Positions 1-9,450 are shown, counted from the first letter of the stretch. The stretch is DNA of 17,500 nt from Chrysomallon squamiferum (GCA_012295275.1 CM022673.1:27599761-27617260); one strand, 5' to 3'. Made by a program: numbers and translations. The notes: a model not told the origin generated them from the sequence alone.

Positions 1-793
1 CTTGTATTTTGTACGAATTTAAAAAACAACAAACAAAGCACGCATGCGTCGTCTGTTACGTTTGACGACGTTTGGCTAATCAAATCGACGCAAAACGTAA
101 AGGGCGTTGCTTAATTGTGTAAGAGAAAATAAAATAATCACCTACTGCATCTGTTCATTTGATATTCAATACAGGAAGTAACAACAATAATCAGTCTCGT
201 AGGAATTTTTATTTAAAACAGTCAACAGACTGCTATTATTTCTATACCTATAAATTCATTTGTAAGTGATATATTCGTGTATCAAACATTGTTTTATTAA
301 CATTCCTGGACTACTTCGTAAGAAAGTCGAAACGGAAATAAATGGATGATTGTCTTTCTAAACTTTACGACAATTTTTTTTAAAAGTTGTCTCTTTAACT
401 GGCTGGAAAATTTAAAATGAAAATAATCATTTGGATTACATGATGTAAAGTTTACATCACGGAAAGGAATTTTCTTTTTAGAATTTCTAGTTTTCATGAA
501 CTAGATTATTCTTGCTGTTCCTGGAGATATATCTTTAAAAGAACCTTTGAAAAATACAGTTTAAAACTTAAACTGTTTAATGACAGTCCTTGTATTACTG
601 TGTTTAAAAACCATAAAATTATGTTCTTCTCAAAAAATCGACAATGACTGAAAAATGAATCATTGAAACATACGGAAATACTGAGTTATGAACCATTTAA
701 CAGAAAATCTTGGATTCTTGAATCGCAATGTTAAAAGACTCGGTCTACTTTAGATTAAATTTCAGAATTTCAGAAAGTCAAAACCAAAACTGA
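1..793. other. AT-rich non-coding sequence at the left edge
   Basis: No supportable gene is seen. The first 120 bases are richer in CpG than what follows and hold a small inverted repeat, CGTCGTC at 47-53 and GACGACG at 64-70, with a 10-base loop. The rest is AT-rich unique sequence with short runs of T and A. The only open frame here, on the minus strand at 297-497, has no recognisable domain and is best read as chance. Confidence 0.6.
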
Positions 794-819
794 AAACCCT
801 TAACTTTTACTCAACACAG

Positions 820-877
820 TATAATTGATAAGTTTTGGTTAGAAGATCTCTTGAGCAAAATGTTTGATGACTTCAAG
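820..877 (+). CDS. Candidate internal coding exon A (58 nt), unknown protein
   Basis: Seen: a pyrimidine-leaning stretch ends in CAACACAG at 812-819, and an open frame runs to AAG followed by a textbook donor, GTGAGT, at 878-883. After one base completing a split codon, it reads IIDKFWLEDLLSKMFDDFK. The same frame is open back to 794, so the acceptor is not forced by a stop. The ATG at 860 (MFDDFK) could also make this a first coding exon. It ends in phase 0, which matches the candidate exon at 17284-17368. I do not recognise the peptide; its alternating acidic and hydrophobic residues suggest a helix. One perfect donor next to a short open frame can occur by chance in 17 kb. Confidence 0.33.
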
Positions 878-883
878 GTGAGT

Positions 884-1056
884 AGAGTCTACGATAACCC
901 AAACCTTGCTTCACAGATTTCCTGTACGTACTCGCTTTTGTCCGTTTTCTTTCTCCTTACGATTCCCAGTAATGATAAATGATTAATATCGAACGAAGAC
1001 TACTCTGGTCCTTCTCCTCCGACTTTCACTTGTTTGTCTCTGTGTTCCTCTGTTAG
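884..1056. other. Spacer between candidate exons A and B
   Basis: No gene is seen. The right part, about 1012-1056, is a long pyrimidine-rich run (CTTCTCC, TTTGTCTCTG, TTCCTC) ending in TTAG. This is the best polypyrimidine tract and acceptor combination in the left third of the window. Confidence 0.5.
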
Positions 1057-1111
1057 CTGCTGCGGTGATGAAGCTGCTGGTACACAGAACTCACTGATCC
1101 AGTACGAAAAG
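1057..1111 (+). CDS. Candidate internal coding exon B (55 nt), unknown protein
   Basis: Seen: a strong polypyrimidine tract ending in CTGTTAG (to 1056), then 55 bases ending AAAAG before GTGACG. Of the three frames only one is open: it uses the first base to complete a split codon and then reads CCGDEAAGTQNSLIQYEK. Entry phase (one base completing a codon) and exit phase (0) are the same as for exon A. Splicing A to B is out of frame, because it gives CTG CTG CGG TGA. If both are real they would therefore be alternatives rather than consecutive. The two peptides are not similar, so a duplication origin is not supported. The product is unknown and this may be a chance open frame. Confidence 0.2.
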
Positions 1112-1119
1112 GTGACGTT

Positions 1120-2100
1120 GTAAGACTTTGCTGGTGCCGACTACGCCAACACTTCTCTGTGGTGATATTTTTAGTCACTGGTTAAAAACAGACCAAGACT
1201 GAGTGTATTAGATCTATGTATTATACGCGAACAGTGAATTAGAATGAACTGAATTTGAAATTATCAGTATACACAGATACGCACACACATATATACGTAT
1301 AAAGATAAACTTTTATGTAAGATACAGCTATCAGTCTTTTTTTTTTCTGATTAATTTAACCAAGTTTTGTTCTTACTAAGTCTTTTTTTTTGCTAATTAT
1401 TATTATTATTATTTTTTTTTTCATAACGATATTTTTGTTTACGTTTCCTTTTTTCAAGTAACATTAAAAGATTAAGATTGAAAGAAGACGATTTTACTTT
1501 CAACGAATATCTAGTTCATGGCATAACACTTCTAAAACGCGGTTTAATTTATCCCCCTTTCTCTCCTTTTTCGCATAACCTCATTAACATATATCATTCA
1601 TCATCTTCATCATCGTTACGACCATATCATCTCCATCATCAAAACTATCATGAAATCATTGTCATCATGCTGAAACCGGCCATCAGCATCATTATAACTA
1701 ACATCATCAGCAATATTTTCATTTTGTCACTGTTCACGTATATCATTTCAGTCTGCATCAGACTTAGTCTTGTCGTACCATTTTGTCTGTTTAGATTTCA
1801 GGTTTAAGGTTTTTGTACTGGTAAGTTATTGTACTGCTACAGAACTGTATCTGATGTCCTTTAAACCATTTATAGATATTATCATAATGTTTTAAAAATC
1901 TCTTTTGAATAAAATTAATTCTGTAAAATCATGATTCCATAATTTCTCCAGATACATAATTAATTCCTAAATGTACCAATATTTTCAAATGTATCTTAAT
2001 TTCAAATTAATATTATGAGTCCGACTGATGACAGATGTTTATTACCAAATGTATAATAAAAATAAATTAACACTTGAACGGGCACAAGTACAGGTTCTTT
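1120..2100. other. AT-rich non-coding tract with short ATT and TCA runs
   Basis: No gene is supported. It holds T-rich runs near 1338 and 1383, an (ATT) run at about 1394-1413, and an interrupted TCA/ATC zone at about 1593-1730. That zone makes one plus-strand frame look open (1478-1807), but its translation is dominated by S, H and I runs from the repeat. The rest is unique AT-rich sequence. Confidence 0.6.
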
Positions 2101-2178
2101 CATAGATATATATTTACATATGTGTATACATTCAAACATTCAAACATAAAAATATACCAAAAAAAATAATACATTAAT

Positions 2179-2214
2179 GCATACATACACACATACATAC
2201 ATATATACATACAC
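2179..2214. repeat. Interrupted CATA/CACA microsatellite
   Basis: Imperfect tetranucleotide array of CATA with CACA and TATA interruptions. It is the first of four CATA arrays in the window, all with CATA on the + strand. Confidence 0.85.
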
Positions 2215-2240
2215 TGTAACTCTCGCTCTGTCACAGAGAC

Positions 2241-2264
2241 AGTGAGAGAGAGAGATTGATAGAT

Positions 2265-2327
<63 letters not shown>
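2241..2327. repeat. (GA)n microsatellite, pure core of 27 units
   Basis: The pure AG core spans 2267-2320 (54 bases). It is flanked on the left by an interrupted GA/GATA zone from 2241 and on the right by AAAGAGAAA. It is a perfect mirror-repeat purine tract, the sequence class able to form intramolecular triplexes. Minus-strand frames through it encode only SLSLSL strings. Confidence 0.97.
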
Positions 2328-2328
<1 letters not shown>

Positions 2329-2498
2329 ATTAGACGGAAAATTACATTTCCTATCAATATACGATTTCCGACTTTTCCCATGATTAAATAATAACACTAT
2401 CACAACAAAATGAACCGCAAGCGATTACGTCAAAGAAATCTTAACAGCGGAAGATCACGATGACATACCATTCAGTACTTTTTCCAAGACAATCAAAC

Positions 2499-2506
2499 TG
2501 ACGTCA
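2499..2506. promoter_or_regulatory. Perfect CRE-like palindrome TGACGTCA
   Basis: An eight-base match to the full CREB/ATF site. A second copy lies 178 bases downstream. No promoter was identified next to it, so function is only inferred from the motif. Confidence 0.35.
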
Positions 2507-2676
2507 CCGAAACACTGAAAACGGCAAGCGTTATGAAACATAAAAGAGCCGATTGACCTCGTTTCAATTTCATTATTACTATTATTAGACAGATCTTTGC
2601 TCCGAGGCATTCGGAAAAGTTCCAGACGAGATTTTGTCTCGTGGACTGCTGGACAGGCATAATTCATTTAGTTCAA

Positions 2677-2684
2677 TGACGTCA
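2677..2684. promoter_or_regulatory. Perfect CRE-like palindrome TGACGTCA
   Basis: The second full CREB/ATF consensus in the segment, followed directly by TCAGTGATGAG. Motif only; no transcript start is visible. Confidence 0.35.
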
Positions 2685-3074
2685 TCAGTGATGAGGGACA
2701 GCGTGGAAGAGAAAAGAATACAAGGATAATGGTCAGTTAACATTTTACATTGTCTAGTCTGGCTGTTTTAAACATAACAGTAATAGCGAGACGTAGATTA
2801 CTGAGTTTGTGGAAATTAACTGGAACAAGGTTCTTACGTATATTTGAGATTTTTCGTAATAATCTGGGAATCGACTGTTCTTATGACGAATGAAAATATC
2901 ATAAACAAGCCAGATTCACTTTGAGATTTGTTGTAATATATAATGTTGTTTTTTTTTTTATATATGCATATATAAAACATACATATATACAAATATGCAT
3001 CCACAAAATGTTAAATGGACTTCTTTTCTTCATATATTACGTATCTGTATATTTATATAGCCTATATTTATAAA

Positions 3075-3118
3075 TACACACACACATACACGCACGCACA
3101 CACACATATATATATATA
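3075..3118. repeat. Compound CA/TA microsatellite
   Basis: An interrupted (CA) array with CG and TA substitutions passes into a pure (TA) run at about 3105-3118. Confidence 0.9.
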
Positions 3119-3119
3119 A

Positions 3120-4740
3120 GTAAAAGTGAGAATATTAAGAATATATTTATATATAGAGATACATGACTTTTCTTTTGTAACCTTGATGACGTTTACTAAG
3201 TTTGTGTTAACGATGCCAGGAATCACAAGACTGAAGTCATTCATTATGAAAACTCTAGATGACATTGAAGACAGGATCATTTTTTAAAACTGTTTGGCAA
3301 TAGTTTATGTTCACGGATAAATATCAAATCCAATTTATATTTCAGTAATTGGCACTCAGCTAACTGTGATAAATAGATTGCATTTTCAGTCCTGTAATCC
3401 ATTTTTTTTATGTCTCATATATAATCCAGTCAGATTTTCAACTATGCTGTGGACAATGTTTTTGAAAATTAGATAACATTTTCTCACTTCTAACATAAAC
3501 TCGGTGTTTCTCAAAGGAATCAGTGGCTTTCACCGAACTTAGTGAAACCAGTGCAAAGGGAATTCACTCTGAACTAAAAACTGGTGAACGGTAATAGCAA
3601 TTTTCCTCAGGATCAGCAAATTTTCTTGTTTTTCTTGTTCTTAAATTTTATATAATTTTTTTTTTTTTAATTTAAATTTAATATGAATCTTGAAAGAGAG
3701 GACGAAATGCAGCCTAACAGTCCAGTAGAATAACTCGGGTTGAAGAGCAAAGTTTTGTTCTTGGATCATTTTTACAGAAAGTAGTTTTCAAGTCTTTTTC
3801 TACGTTCAGACATTACGTGAATGAAAGTTTTGTGATACTGTGATTCTAATATCGGACACAAGTCTCCTGTCTGGTTTCATAAAAAAAAACACTGCAGAAA
3901 GTCGAGATTCTTGAATTTTGTGATTCTCTGACAGAGAAGAAGAAGCTAAAGCTTCATTTTATTACTTTTTTTTTTTTAAAAAAGGTGCATTTTCTCTCCG
4001 ATTACGGGACATTCACAAAGCTAGAGTTTAGCAGGCAGAAAGATTTTTTTTTTTGTCAATAAAATGTTGACGAATATGTTAATAATACTACAACAACAAT
4101 GAATACAGCATAAATAACAAAAGGAATAAAATAATCAAAACCAACGGATGAGGTAACAAAAACAGTAACTGATATTAAGCTGTGAAGAATGCGTTAAAGA
4201 TTTTTAAAATTAATCATTCCTTTAAAGATTCAGAAATCAGGATTTGTGAAAAGAACCCAGTGAAGACAATGAAAAAGGTTTTTACAGTAAGAAGTGGCCT
4301 GTGTATGATCTAAAGGAAAAAAAAAAATAAACATAATTATGGTAATATAAGTCAAACTTAGACAGTAGTATACAAAATATGAAATTAAAATCATAGGAAC
4401 AAGGACAACTTAAAAAAAAAAAAAGAAAGGAAAGGAAAGAAAACTGATTTAACAAAGTCTATTCCAGATGTAAACGTTAATGTCGCAGATTTCGGGAAGG
4501 TTAAATATTTGTGTCTGTCAGATGTAAAGACTTCGACAGCAGTTGATATCTAACTCTCATAATTAGCCAATGTGTTAGATTTCATCATCCGAAAACGTTG
4601 TGTTGTTCTGTACTGTCATTTACATTTAACAGCATGAAACAAAATAATGGTAAACTGTGTAAAATGAACCCGGATACATTCAAGGTAAGGATGAAGAAAA
4701 TATGAGTATATGAAAGGATGGAGAGAATATTTGTTTAACA
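3120..4740. other. AT-rich non-coding tract
   Basis: About 1.6 kb without a supportable gene. It contains many homopolymer runs: T at about 3657-3669 and 3966-3977, A at about 4318-4327 and 4411-4423. A purine stretch of AAAGG type lies at about 4420-4442. No transposon ends or coding similarity are recognised. Confidence 0.6.
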
Positions 4741-4757
4741 GATCGTATGTATGCATG

Positions 4758-4859
<102 letters not shown>

Positions 4860-5340
4860 TAGCTGCAAATGCACTTAGACGTATAAACAAGCATAATTTC
4901 TCTGCATATACCATGCTAAATGAAATACTCTACATACAGAACAAACTCATTACCAGAGCGTTCTGTTGTAACTGAGAGTTTTACTTGTAAAAATACTTTC
5001 AGACAATCTGTATTTAATTAACAAACTCGTCAACCCTAGTCAGTTAACACAACAGAACAAAGACTGTAACAAAGATACACATCGATTTATCGATTTCGTT
5101 TTGCAATAATTTTTAATAATTAAATATTACTTTGTCTTTACAAAAAAAGTTAATATTACAGTTAATTATTAACGAGCAAGGATAAACTTGAAACGAACTC
5201 TTTTGTGAGAAAAATAACTAATTAGAAAAATTAATTATTGAACAGGTAAGAAAATAATAATGGAAACTAAAGAAAGTAAATTGTCATGGAATTCGTTACG
5301 ATTTTCACAGTCAATCAAACCAGCATATCAGTCTACAACT
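4860..5340. other. AT-rich non-coding tract
   Basis: No gene is supported. It is unique AT-rich sequence with a cluster of TTAATTA-type words between about 5105 and 5240. Confidence 0.6.
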
Positions 5341-5484
5341 CTTTGTCTTTCTTTTCCTTTCGTTCTTTCTTTTTTTCTTTCTTTCTTTGTTTCTTTGTTT
5401 CTTTCTTTCTTTCGGTTTTTCTTTTTTTCTTTCTTTCTTTCGGTTTTTCCTTTTCTCCGTTTCTCTTTTTCTTTCTCTCGCATT
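5341..5484. repeat. CTTT-rich polypyrimidine tract
   Basis: About 140 bases that are almost all pyrimidine on the + strand, built of CTTT units with TTTC/GTTT variants and two CGGTTTTTC repeats (about 5413 and 5441). The tract itself is a tandem tetranucleotide that has partly decayed. The open frames on both strands here are repeat artefacts (F/S runs, K/E/R runs). Confidence 0.9.
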
Positions 5485-5619
5485 GCTTTGGTCGGTTATT
5501 GTTCAGTGCTTTAATGGTCAGTGAAGCCAAAATATTTGTATGCATTTATTTGTACCCGATCGAGGAAAATATCGTTTAGATCACGTGACGCGATTCACTG
5601 CAGTTCTTGTTCATGTTTT

Positions 5620-5672
5620 TTTGTCTCCTTTACTTTCTTTCTTTTGTTTTTCTTCTCTTCTTTTCTGCAAAC
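5620..5672. repeat. Second pyrimidine-rich CTTTT tract
   Basis: A short T/C-rich stretch, decayed from CTTT-type repeats, followed by a C run in ACACCCCCCGCCCC at about 5671-5684. Confidence 0.7.
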
Positions 5673-5786
5673 ACCCCCCGCCCCTTGTACTACTCGTGTA
5701 GCTGTTATTTAATACATTTATCCATGACCTAAAGCGTAACTCCTTGCAGCAAATTTGAATTATTTCCATTATAAAAACTGATCCTT

Positions 5787-5788
<2 letters not shown>

Positions 5789-5826
<38 letters not shown>
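5789..5826. repeat. (AAT)n microsatellite
   Basis: A pure trinucleotide array of about 12 to 13 units, followed by T and A homopolymer runs at 5837-5848 and 5911-5936. Confidence 0.97.
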
Positions 5827-5827
<1 letters not shown>

Positions 5828-5910
5828 CTCTGTGATTTTTTTTTTTTCATTTTTGTATCGCAAATTTTCCTTCTGGTATCAGAGTCTAGCGAAACACTTA
5901 TCGATTACTT

Positions 5911-5936
<26 letters not shown>
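5911..5936. repeat. Poly-A tract of 26
   Basis: An uninterrupted A run. It could be the tail of an old retroposed sequence on the + strand, but no target duplication or recognisable SINE/LINE body was found upstream. Confidence 0.9.
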
Positions 5937-5941
<5 letters not shown>

Positions 5942-6156
5942 TTTTCTTAATGCTAGCACTCATTTAAAACAGACCTGTGGAGATATGAAAATAATGGTCT
6001 AAATATATTCTGCATTCTTTCAGTAATATTTCTTTTCCTGACGTCCAGTCACAACTAATAACAAAACACGACAACAGGATAAAATGGCATCGCACTTAAA
6101 TGGGTGACGGCTACAAAACATAGAGTTAACCCGAAATTGTATTTTGTATATCGTTA

Positions 6157-6178
6157 AATATATATATATATATATATT
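6157..6178. repeat. (TA)n microsatellite
   Basis: A pure TA array of about 10 to 11 units. It is self-complementary and could extrude as a cruciform. Confidence 0.95.
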
Positions 6179-6617
6179 TAGTGGGTTTTTTTTTAACCAT
6201 TTGACATCAGCTGAGGTTGTTTAAGCATCTGGACCGTGACTGAGCGAGACTGCTGGATAAAGAACTCTTCTTGGACGTCTGATCTTGCAGACTTGAGATG
6301 AATTCATCACGTCAAACAAGTGTTTCAGTAATAGACGTTAACCGCGTCCCACGATCTGAAAGTGTCGCGAAGAAAACTAGTTAATAATGACTGAAAAATG
6401 GGACACCAGAGATCACAAAAAGCTGCGGAATGATGGCGACGCCTTGTCTAAGTACTCCAATGAAAAAAAGATTGAGGCGGATGTAAAAATAACCGCGGCT
6501 CAATCAATGTCGATGATGTCAAATTAGAGTCTTTCTAAAAGAAAGCTGAATATTGAACTTCGCAGTACAGTGACAATTGCTCTAGTTAATCGAAGGCTGT
6601 ATGTGTCTATGAAGGTG

Positions 6618-6640
6618 AATAATAATAATAATAATAATAA
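6618..6640. repeat. (AAT)n microsatellite
   Basis: A pure trinucleotide array of about 7 to 8 units. Confidence 0.95.
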
Positions 6641-6803
6641 AAAATGTTTCTCCTTTTGGATTAACAAAAATGATTAGTTATCTAGAAAGAAGTTATGAAA
6701 AAGGGGAGAACAGAATATAATTTAAAAATAGAATTAATGAAGGTTACAAGAGACAGAAAAATGTAAAATAATAAAATAAATAAAAAAATTAAATAAACAA
6801 ATA

Positions 6804-6828
6804 AATGTATGAATGAATGAATGAATAA
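6804..6828. repeat. (GAAT)n microsatellite
   Basis: A short tetranucleotide array with four to five consecutive units of ATGA/GAAT. Confidence 0.9.
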
Positions 6829-7329
6829 TACAAAAAAAATGAGATAAAGAGATTACCACAAATGTTATTACAGAACACTGAATAATTTTTTTTTTAAATT
6901 TAACACAATACGAATACAAAACCGTATGGAGACTACATCATAAACTCTAAAATACCAATAACTAACCACTGAATAACTGTAGCTGTTACGAACTCTTTAT
7001 AAGAATTTATGCTATCCATTAGTTATAATTACAAAATGTAAAGTCCATATTAGTCATGTATTATTTTTTTTTCTTCTGCGAGGCGATATGGTGCATTTTT
7101 CTGTTTTTGCTGTTTGAATTCTTATTTAAGTTCTTATACAACAAACCTTTAATGGACAAAAACAGATCCAATCCACGATTACGTTCGACCAATCCAGATT
7201 TCTTCGTTATTTCGAAAGAGCTTTTTTTATTATCAAATAACGATAATGTTCGAGGATTGTCGTGTGCATCCTGTGAACAAATCATTGTTAATTATGTAAA
7301 TGCTTTGACCTGTGTGTATAAAATGAGCA

Positions 7330-7440
7330 GGATCTAGCGAGAAGAGGTTGCAGGATCGAATCTTGGTGGGCGCCTCATTGCGGGTATTTTCTGTTCTAGC
7401 CGGTCCTTCTCCATTGGTTTGCGATTATCTGTATGTGGCA
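7330..7440 (+). repeat. Possible tRNA-derived SINE fragment
   Basis: Seen: AGGTTGCAGGATCGAATCTTGG, with the core GGATCGAATCT close to the RNA polymerase III B-box consensus GGTTCGANNCC. It is followed by a GC-richer stretch (GGTGGGCGCCTCATTGCGG) unlike the neighbouring AT-rich DNA. tRNA-derived SINEs carry such a B box, and they are known from cephalopods. No A box was confidently placed, no poly-A or short-repeat tail joins it, and no flanking duplication is visible. It is at best a decayed or truncated copy. Confidence 0.35.
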
Positions 7441-7980
7441 AAGTACTTTTAACCCTTGTTAAATGTTTAATAGTCAGTATCTTATTAGTAGAACTTATAT
7501 AAGTATCAGGGAAAGTTGAATGAATCGTAATTGGCAAAGTGTGATAATATTGAGACAGATCATTAAAATAAAACAAATTTACGTTTAGAATATACGAACA
7601 CAATAAACTGCTTGTTACGTTGTATGTTATGCTTTAATGAATGAGCTAATATTTGGTCATCGATAAATTAATATTAACTGTTATTAAGTGTATTGCACCA
7701 TGGTCACGTGCATGGGTTACTCTCATTTACCCCAGTTAAATGTCCTTATTGCAATTCCTATTGACAGTAATGCACTTTTGTGCACCATAGCGTTTCATAA
7801 ATAGCGTTTCATCAAAGGGAATTTGTAATGGAATGAGAAATAACTAATTTGGAGAATTAAGAACAAATTAATGAGTTAAGCAACATTTTAATTTTAAATA
7901 TATATATATATACATACAATAAATGATACAGAAATAGCATCATCTTTAATTTACTTTTGAAACTTAACAACGTTTCTTCA
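7440..7980. other. AT-rich non-coding tract
   Basis: No gene is seen. It contains a CACGTG E-box at 7705-7710, a 12-base direct repeat (ATAGCGTTTCAT at 7787-7798 and 7801-7812) and a short (TA) run near 7899-7911. Confidence 0.6.
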
Positions 7981-8360
7981 ACGTGCGCGGTTTCCACTCG
8001 ATCATTAAAGGCCATGAATTAAAATAAAATAATGGAGTATCGATCGTCTATTAATAACGTAATCGCCGCATGTTCTTTTTTATATAAACACCATTGCGTG
8101 AGTGCTCAAATTATTTTAATGCGTTCTCATCCTGCGTATTTGCGTCGACCACGAAATCACGAACGACCGCTGATCTCCTGGTTTAAAACGACGAACCACG
8201 AACAGGCAACAGAGAGAGTTCACTGATCACGTCATCGCCGGCTGAACCAATCTGTCCTGGGAAAAGTTGCTTAGCAAATCTGAAAGCTTGTAAAATGAGT
8301 TAAAACACCGCGACTTCTTTCTCAGCGAAGACGACGACGTTCAGTTTAATTCTTGTCGAA
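7980..8360. other. CpG-richer island without a recognisable gene
   Basis: Seen: repeated CpG-containing words (GTGCGCGG, ATCGATCG, GCGTCGACCACG, CATCGCCGGC, AGACGACGACGTTC) in otherwise CpG-poor DNA. A plus-strand 64-codon frame (8032-8226) lies inside, but its product matches nothing I know. It could be an unmethylated regulatory segment, an old mobile-element piece, or part of an unrecognised exon. Confidence 0.4.
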
Positions 8361-9095
8361 TGGTTATTTCGCTGTTGCCGAGATCTGTGAGAAATTATTT
8401 TTTTTGTTTGGAATTCCAGCGGCAGAGTAATTCACAGAAGACAAAAAGTGGACGAAACATCTTGTTTTTTTGTTCTGATTTTTTTTCTTCTCTCGTTTAT
8501 ATATAAAACAAAATTGTTTGTGACTTGAATTGTTGAAGAGTTTTGGTTAATCATAGTAAAGGAAGCTATGGACTAGCAATTCGCTAATTTTGTTCTAACA
8601 TTTTAAACGAAGTAAAGAATGAGTTACTATAGCAGTCTTCGACAAACGGATGGAGTAAGTAAACTTTTTTTTTTTATATATTCACATTGTTTACGGTATA
8701 CTTCACATTTACTGAACTCCAGAAAGCAGACAATGTTTTAAACCAATGCTAAATTTATTTATAATTTAGTTTATTTATCAATGAAAAAACCCGAGAACAA
8801 CAAAGATCTAATGGCTTAGTTCAATAACGAAACAGAAAGGTGGATATTCAATGAAAGTTTACTTGACACAAACCAAGCGTGACCGACTGCACAGTTTAGC
8901 GCGACAGAAGCCAGCAAATTGGCAGAAAAAATCAGTGGTTTGGTATTTAATTGAATCAGGCTTTACTAATGACTACGTTTGATTCAAAGACGGCACGTGT
9001 ATGTACGCACGTATGAGCGACGCGAGACGAGCGTGTATGACGGGCGGTTAAACTGATTATTCGCCGGTAATGCGATTCTCGTCGTTTCAAACTGA
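8360..9095. other. Non-coding tract with a second CpG-rich patch
   Basis: No gene is supported. Mostly AT-rich unique sequence with T runs at about 8398-8405 and 8667-8676. From about 8985 to 9095 CpG rises sharply (GGCACGTG, TACGCACG, GCGACGCGAGACGAGCG, GACGGGCGG), leading directly into the minisatellite. Confidence 0.5.
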
Positions 9096-9177
9096 CTTAG
9101 CACGGGGACAGATCGATTTACTCCTGCACCTGATTCACTTATCTTCGTATCATCTTAAATCAGATTGTATGATACTG
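9096..9177. repeat. Diverged left flank of the 21-bp minisatellite
   Basis: The words CTGACTTAGCAC, CAGATCGATTTA, TTCACTTATCTTCGTATCAT and AAATCAGATTG resemble the downstream unit but the spacing is no longer regular. I read this as the old, decayed edge of the array. Confidence 0.55.
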
Positions 9178-9324
9178 ATTTATCCGGTACCAGATTGACT
9201 TATCACCATATCAGATCGACTTATCACCATATCAGATCGACTTATCACCGTATCAGATCGACTTATCACCGTATCAGAATGACTTATCACCATATCAGGT
9301 TGACTTATCACCGTATAATATTGA
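9178..9324. repeat. 21-bp minisatellite, seven units with GATA-like core
   Basis: Exact 21-base periodicity, with units starting at 9178, 9199, 9220, 9241, 9262, 9283 and 9304. The common unit reads CTTATCACC, then A or G, then TATCAGATCGA. The outer units are more diverged than the middle ones. TTATCA, the reverse of TGATAA (a WGATAR GATA-factor core), is present in six of the seven units. Because 21 is a multiple of three, one frame stays open and gives a seven-residue repeat around TYHHIRS. That is a by-product of the repeat, not evidence of a protein. Confidence 0.95.
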
Positions 9325-9450
9325 CTCATACAAATGTATCCTGTATCACATTATCTTATAATCGAATCACATTGTATCCAATACTAATTTGACTTACGAC
9401 CGTATCAGATTGTATCAAATTAACTTATACAGCATGTTTGTTTAAAATCA
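9325..9450. repeat. Degenerate middle of the minisatellite
   Basis: Unit-like words persist (TTATCTTATAATCGAATCACATTGTATCC, TTGACTTACGACCGTATCAGATTG, AACTTATACAGC), but with insertions and deletions that break the 21-base phase. Confidence 0.7.

Larger units (their letters stand above)
2330..3060. other. Unique non-coding tract carrying two CRE sites
   Basis: No gene is supported. The 2400-2700 part is less AT-rich than its surroundings and carries two perfect TGACGTCA sites. A minus-strand 70-codon frame (2455-2667) has no recognisable motif. From 2700 the sequence returns to AT-rich, with a T run at about 2949 and interrupted CATA/TATA bits at 2960-3000. Confidence 0.5.
6180..7330. other. 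Non-coding tract with short AAT and GAAT arrays
   Basis: No gene is supported. The 6215-6520 part is more balanced in composition and somewhat CpG-richer, without a clear frame. Downstream lie an (AAT) run at 6618-6640, an AATG/GAAT run at about 6804-6828, and a T run near 6886. Overlapping frames on both strands at 7056-7337 have no recognisable domain. Confidence 0.55.

Noticed and set aside
820-1111. Exons A and B spliced one after the other
   Set aside because: The join gives CTG CTG CGG TGA, an immediate stop. Only alternative use stays in frame.
1478-1807. 109-codon plus-strand frame with a hydrophobic C-terminal half
   Set aside because: It is driven by TCA/ATC repeats and has no recognisable motif. 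It could look like a small membrane protein, but composition explains it.
2100-2403. Two minus-strand frames with SLSLSL runs
   Set aside because: They are translations of the (GA)n and CATA arrays, not genes.
5260-5579. F/S-rich and K/E/R-rich frames
   Set aside because: Artefacts of the CTTT polypyrimidine tract.
5911-5936. Poly-A as the tail of a retroposed gene
   Set aside because: No coding or SINE/LINE body and no target duplication are visible next to it.
7056-7337. 93-codon plus frame beginning with aromatic residues and its minus-strand partner
   Set aside because: No domain, no splice-supported edges, and the N-terminus comes from a T run.
8032-8226. 64-codon plus-strand frame in the CpG-richer segment
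   Set aside because: Composition is ordinary but there is no known motif or splice signal at its ends. The CpG patch is kept as an observation, without a gene call.
9165-9392. Plus-strand frame encoding a regular TYHHIRS-type heptapeptide repeat
   Set aside because: The 21-bp DNA repeat is a multiple of three, so an open frame is automatic. There is no start context, splice signal or non-repeat coding part.
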